A stretch of 64,000 nucleotides of DNA from Gadus chalcogrammus (taxonomy: Eukaryota > Chordata > Actinopteri > Gadiformes > Gadidae): the NCBI RefSeq assembly GCF_026213295.1, contig NC_079425.1:8940147-9004146 (forward strand), read 5' to 3'. Shown here piece after piece: positions 57,986 to 64,000 of the stretch. Positions within the stretch are counted from its first letter, which is position 1; each line of letters begins with the position of its first letter. The translations under genes and the position numbers were made by a program. The notes beneath the pieces were generated by a model. The model was not told where the DNA came from and did not search any database. It saw only the letters and a program-made list of their open reading frames with translations.

Positions 57986-60704
57986 GTACATATGGTATGC
58001 TGCTCTCTCTTTAAGCCTACCCTGAACTGAAACCAGCCATACACTCATTTTCCTTCACACGTTTCACTGATAGGAATCTCCATTAGTTACCATTCATTTC
58101 TACTGCTCTGTTTCATAACTAATGTTTATATAATGTATGTTACTCCACCTTTCTCACCTCTGCTCCACCACATATATACGGGGTGGAGGAAGCGAATGCA
58201 GACTTTATTCAAACTATTCAAGGGGATCTGTACAAACTCCATAATAACACCATGAATAATTTTTGTACACAGACTGAGCTGATTCAGCTGAGCCGAGCCG
58301 TTTCAAAAGACCCACAACAGACCCACATTGCATTAGGTTCACAACAGATTTTGATTGTTATCCCCAGCTTGTTATGTGTTGAGATTCTCAAAAAGCTCCT
58401 AGTACAGCAGTGCTGTGTTAATGAATCAGCGATTTAATTTAAACTTTGGCTCACAATAAAACGATTTGCATAATGATTCACAAATGTGAATACATCTTGC
58501 CATGTAGCCTACACACACAACCCCACTCACGCACACACTTCAGAAGGCTTTTGCACAGTGGGTCTAACAGACCTTAAGAGCCTTTCGTCAGCCCATCGTG
58601 TCAGCAGAGATTACAGGCCTTCCGGCTGGAACAAAGGACCACAGTCACTAAAAGATGACATCTTTCCCCTCCATTTCAACTCGTTACCTAGTGCTTCCAA
58701 ATCAGACAACAAACGTTTAGCTATGAAGTACATTATTCAAATGTCTTTAAATATTTGAGCAAGGTTACATCAAGTCCTCCCATCCCAGGAGTTCCTCCAG
58801 TCCCTCACATACGAACATGAGACCGACTTCCTAACATATTGGATAGATAGACTTTTTTGGGGTTAAGCAGGTGTTTTATTTCACATTGCTTGTACTTACT
58901 TATATAAAATTATATTAATATTCAAAATGTAATTTTTCTTTAATCGCTTGCGTTTGGTTACTTGACCTTCCCTATGCACCTAGTCTTACTATTCAACCAA
59001 AAATCGTACACACCATTGCTTTGAAACCCCCCCAGTGATGGAAATAGCCCTATTATTGTCTCTTTATAAAAATAAATCGAGACCCTCAATCTAACGAATC
59101 CAAGGCCAGGGATTGTTTCTCACCAGCCGTGAGACGGGGTGATGGAGGACCCCTGGCAAAGCTAGAAATCATTCAAACATCGATCAGTGTTGCTGAGCCT
59201 CATTATTGATCTTGTTGCCCTGGGGGTTCACGCTGAACGAGGCAGATGAAAGACTCAACATGTGTATATCTCCCTTGTTCATGCACTCACCTATTGGGTG
59301 CTCCCCCTCTTCTGAGGACTGGGTGGGTGTCTATGCGTTATAGAACGTGGGTGTTAGGTTCTGTCGCTCAGGTAAATTAGTCACATAAACCTTAAAGCTT
59401 CCCAGAGAGCAAGCGCAATTTTTTGAGGAAAGCATGCACACGTGGGGCTCTTCGTACTAGTAATGAGATTATTCACGTGTGCACGGGACGTATTTACTTT
59501 CCAGTCTATTGCAATTACATGGAGAGGAGATTCTCAGCCTCTTCTGTTCGTTTTCACTACTTCCCCATGTGACTGGTCCTGAAAGGCTGATACACAGAGC
59601 AAGTTGAGCCGGCCAGCGACTTGGAGAAGAAACACATGACTCTCATCAGCTTTTAGAGTTATCACTTACAGAAATGTAGACGTAGCTCCTGCACAATTCT
59701 TATGCTTACATCCATGTGTCATTCAGTACCCGGTATATATATATTTGAGGAATTGTGTAAAGTTACGTTTAAAAAAACAAAAACAAAACAGGGGTCTGTT
59801 TTTCTAGAAGTACTGTTCCTGGCATACGGCCCGTGGTTGGTTGTGCTTGCATGTCAATCAGGACCTCTTCCATCCTGATAAGTAGGCGGTTCTAAACACA
59901 GTTAATCAGTGCTGTGTCTCAGCCTTTTTGTGGGGAAAGGTTGGCCTCGGATGACTAGAAGAACCCTGCACCTTGAGTCCTGAAAAGCTCCATTCACATC
60001 TATTCTGGCTCAAGCTGTGGAGCCTGTGGCAGTGCTGTTTACACTGCGCTCTCATTATGGATGTAAATAGGCAGCCGCAGATCCTGAGGGGCTGTAAACC
60101 CACGCAATGCTTGTTCATCACTGCTCGAGCCCCTATCTGAGTCCCACTGCCTCTCCAGGGGCCGTGCTGTGCATCCTCGCTGTAGTGCCCAGGTGTGATT
60201 AATGGGTTTGGATCCTCAGCCTGTCACCAGTGGCTTACTGGTACTGCACTGGTGTTCTCTGGACATACTGGCTCTACACAGCCCGGCGCTCCCCATTGGG
60301 GCTTCCTGTTGCAGTGCCACGATATGCTGACGATTCTGTCCTGGGCCAAATCGCCCAGGAGTTTTATAAATGATAATGGAGAGTGTCTTATCCAATGGGG
60401 CTCTTTGGTAAAGTAGGGCTTTGATAAATATCGAATGTCAGCAACAGCAGTGTCTCTGCTACTCTATTGTAACTCTTTTAAAGAGTTTATATTTTCGCAG
60501 TGCCCACTTCAGACTCTGAGGTGATTAAAGGATTTGTCTTTAAGATGCTCTATGTTTTAGAGACAGACCAAACTTAAGTCAATGTGTGTGCATTGATTGA
60601 ATCTCTCTTACACACACAAATACAAACATACATCCGCACGCTCCCACACTACTCAGCACATTCTACACATTGCACACACATTTCATGCTCATAGCCCCCC
60701 CCCC

Positions 60705-60706
<2 letters not shown>
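57986..60706. other. No gene seen
   Basis: Scattered short frames without family resemblance and no clear repeat family. Confidence 0.35.

Positions 60707-60762
<56 letters not shown>
60695..60762. repeat. Poly-C then (CA)n microsatellite
   Basis: 13 C followed by 56 bases of CA. Confidence 0.95.
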
Positions 60763-60767
<5 letters not shown>

Positions 60768-61339
60768 ACACAAACACACACATGCACACCAAGCAACTTT
60801 GTGCTTTGTCACTCTCTTTCTCACACATCATTCATGCAGATTTATTTTATACACTGAACTATAAGGTACCTATGCATGCATGCACCGTAATATTATCACC
60901 TTACATCAAGTGTGGACCTGCTGGGTTGAATTTAAACATCCTTAATTGATTTTCACTGCACCCACACTCAACCCCCACCCCCACTATTTCCCAGCCAGGG
61001 CTGCATTTGTGTGAAGGACGATTTAAGGTTTAATCCCTGCGATGCTCCACTTCATTCGCTCCCTTCAGACTTATTTTTGGACGATGCATGCATGAAATTA
61101 CAAGCTGAATAGAGTCTCAGCAGTGTGTGTGAGTGTGGTGCGTGTGTCTGAATACTGTACATTAGCTGGGAAGTTGACAAGTGGAAATTATAGGCAAAAA
61201 TACGAATGTGCATTGTTTATTTATGATGAGGATACAAGCAAACAACACGAGTAACAGAAAACACTCAGATTTGTCTCCCTTTGACATGATATTTAAAAAA
61301 GATCATTCCTCTTCCTCCACCCTGCTCCTCCTCTCTGGA

Positions 61340-61535
61340 GCCTGACGGAGGGAGGGAAGGAACTGAGTAGTCAGGGTCATAATGGAGGGACTGGGGTGGG
61401 AGGAGAGGGAGGAGGAGTGGGAGGAGGAGTGGGAGGAGTAGAGGAAGGAGGATTGGATGGAGAAGGGTGGAGAGTGATGAGGAGCGGGAGGAAAGGGAAG
61501 AGGAGAGGGAGGAGAGGGAGGTAAAGAGGGAGGGG
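61340..61535 (+). repeat. Purine-rich (GGA)-like tract
   Basis: Nearly 200 bases that are mostly G and A on the + strand (GGAGGAGGAGTGGGAGGAGG and variants). An imperfect minisatellite. Confidence 0.8.
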
Positions 61536-62058
61536 GAACTTGATTGCACAGTATCTTTCTCAGACTTTGTCCTACATTTTACATTCCAAAACTACACGAT
61601 GCTAAAGAATCAAATCTAAACTTTAAATTAATTTTACACAAAGCCCATTGCAAAAAAGATTGTCAATACATTTTGCCAATTCTTTTTTGTTTATTTTATT
61701 ACTTCAACATAAACTCACATAGGCTTACAATATTTGATCATTTCCAATCCCTAATGATACATATGCAACAAAGATTTGATGAAATGCTTTGAATTCTTCC
61801 TCTTCCACTTTCCTCTCGATGGAGAAGGCTCCATGTGATATATATCGATGCCAAGACAAGCAGGCTGACAAATTTTGAAGGTTGTATTTTTGTTGACAGG
61901 TGTTCAACAGAACTTTGACGACATATCACAAATGTTCTAACTTCTACTGGGGGAGTACCAAAAATGTATTTTGTGTGAAAATGTGAAAACTATTGCGTAA
62001 GGAATATATTCTATAAGCCTACGCATTTAGTTATAAAAATAGTTACTCTCTCAATATC

Positions 62059-64000
<1,942 letters not shown>

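Noticed and set aside
58183..58437. 84-aa open frame
   Set aside because: Looks protein-like by eye but has no family match and no acceptor at its start.

Overview
The window is vertebrate nuclear DNA, almost certainly from a ray-finned (teleost) fish. Genes are spliced with GT..AG introns. The four recognised proteins are close relatives of human RPL12, POLE3, KMT5B and CD82. Introns and intergenic DNA carry many long (CA/GT)n arrays and typical fish repeats: short TTAA-flanked elements, hAT MITEs, LINE 3' ends and a DIRS-like remnant. The species cannot be fixed from the sequence alone. No operons, CRISPR arrays or prokaryotic features are present.

Layout. Positions 1-4.9 kb are repeat-dominated: a hAT-type MITE, a TTAA-flanked element of about 1.8 kb carrying a nested LINE insertion, and another LINE 3' end. 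rpl12 (+) occupies 4.95-7.45 kb with six coding exons; three of its introns each hold a copy of an H/ACA snoRNA matching SNORA65. pole3 (-) follows tail-to-tail, coding 9.53-10.56 kb. A 5 kb spacer with a decayed LINE leads to kmt5b (+), with a probable non-coding first exon near 15.6 kb and coding exons from 17.64 to 22.63 kb. From 22.7 to 36.6 kb there is no convincing coding sequence: it holds a foldback element, a DIRS-like remnant, microsatellites, a near-perfect 59-bp palindrome, a possible cd82 first exon near 29.9 kb and a 1.24 kb hAT element. cd82 (+) spans 36.63-44.70 kb (eight coding exons) with a 3' UTR to about 45.85 kb. The last 18 kb hold simple repeats, two more TIR elements and at most a few possible non-coding exons.

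All four genes are complete and in frame by hand-joined exons: rpl12 165 aa, pole3 144 aa, kmt5b 875 aa, cd82 256 aa. They act in separate processes: translation, replication/chromatin, H4K20 methylation and membrane organisation. The clearest functional links inside the window are the snoRNAs hosted by rpl12 and the shared chromatin theme of pole3 and kmt5b. I found no new multi-gene system. The most notable features are the triplicated snoRNA with two identical copies, a cd82 splice donor that runs directly into a GT repeat, a 20-nt catalytic micro-exon in kmt5b, and several strong palindromes.
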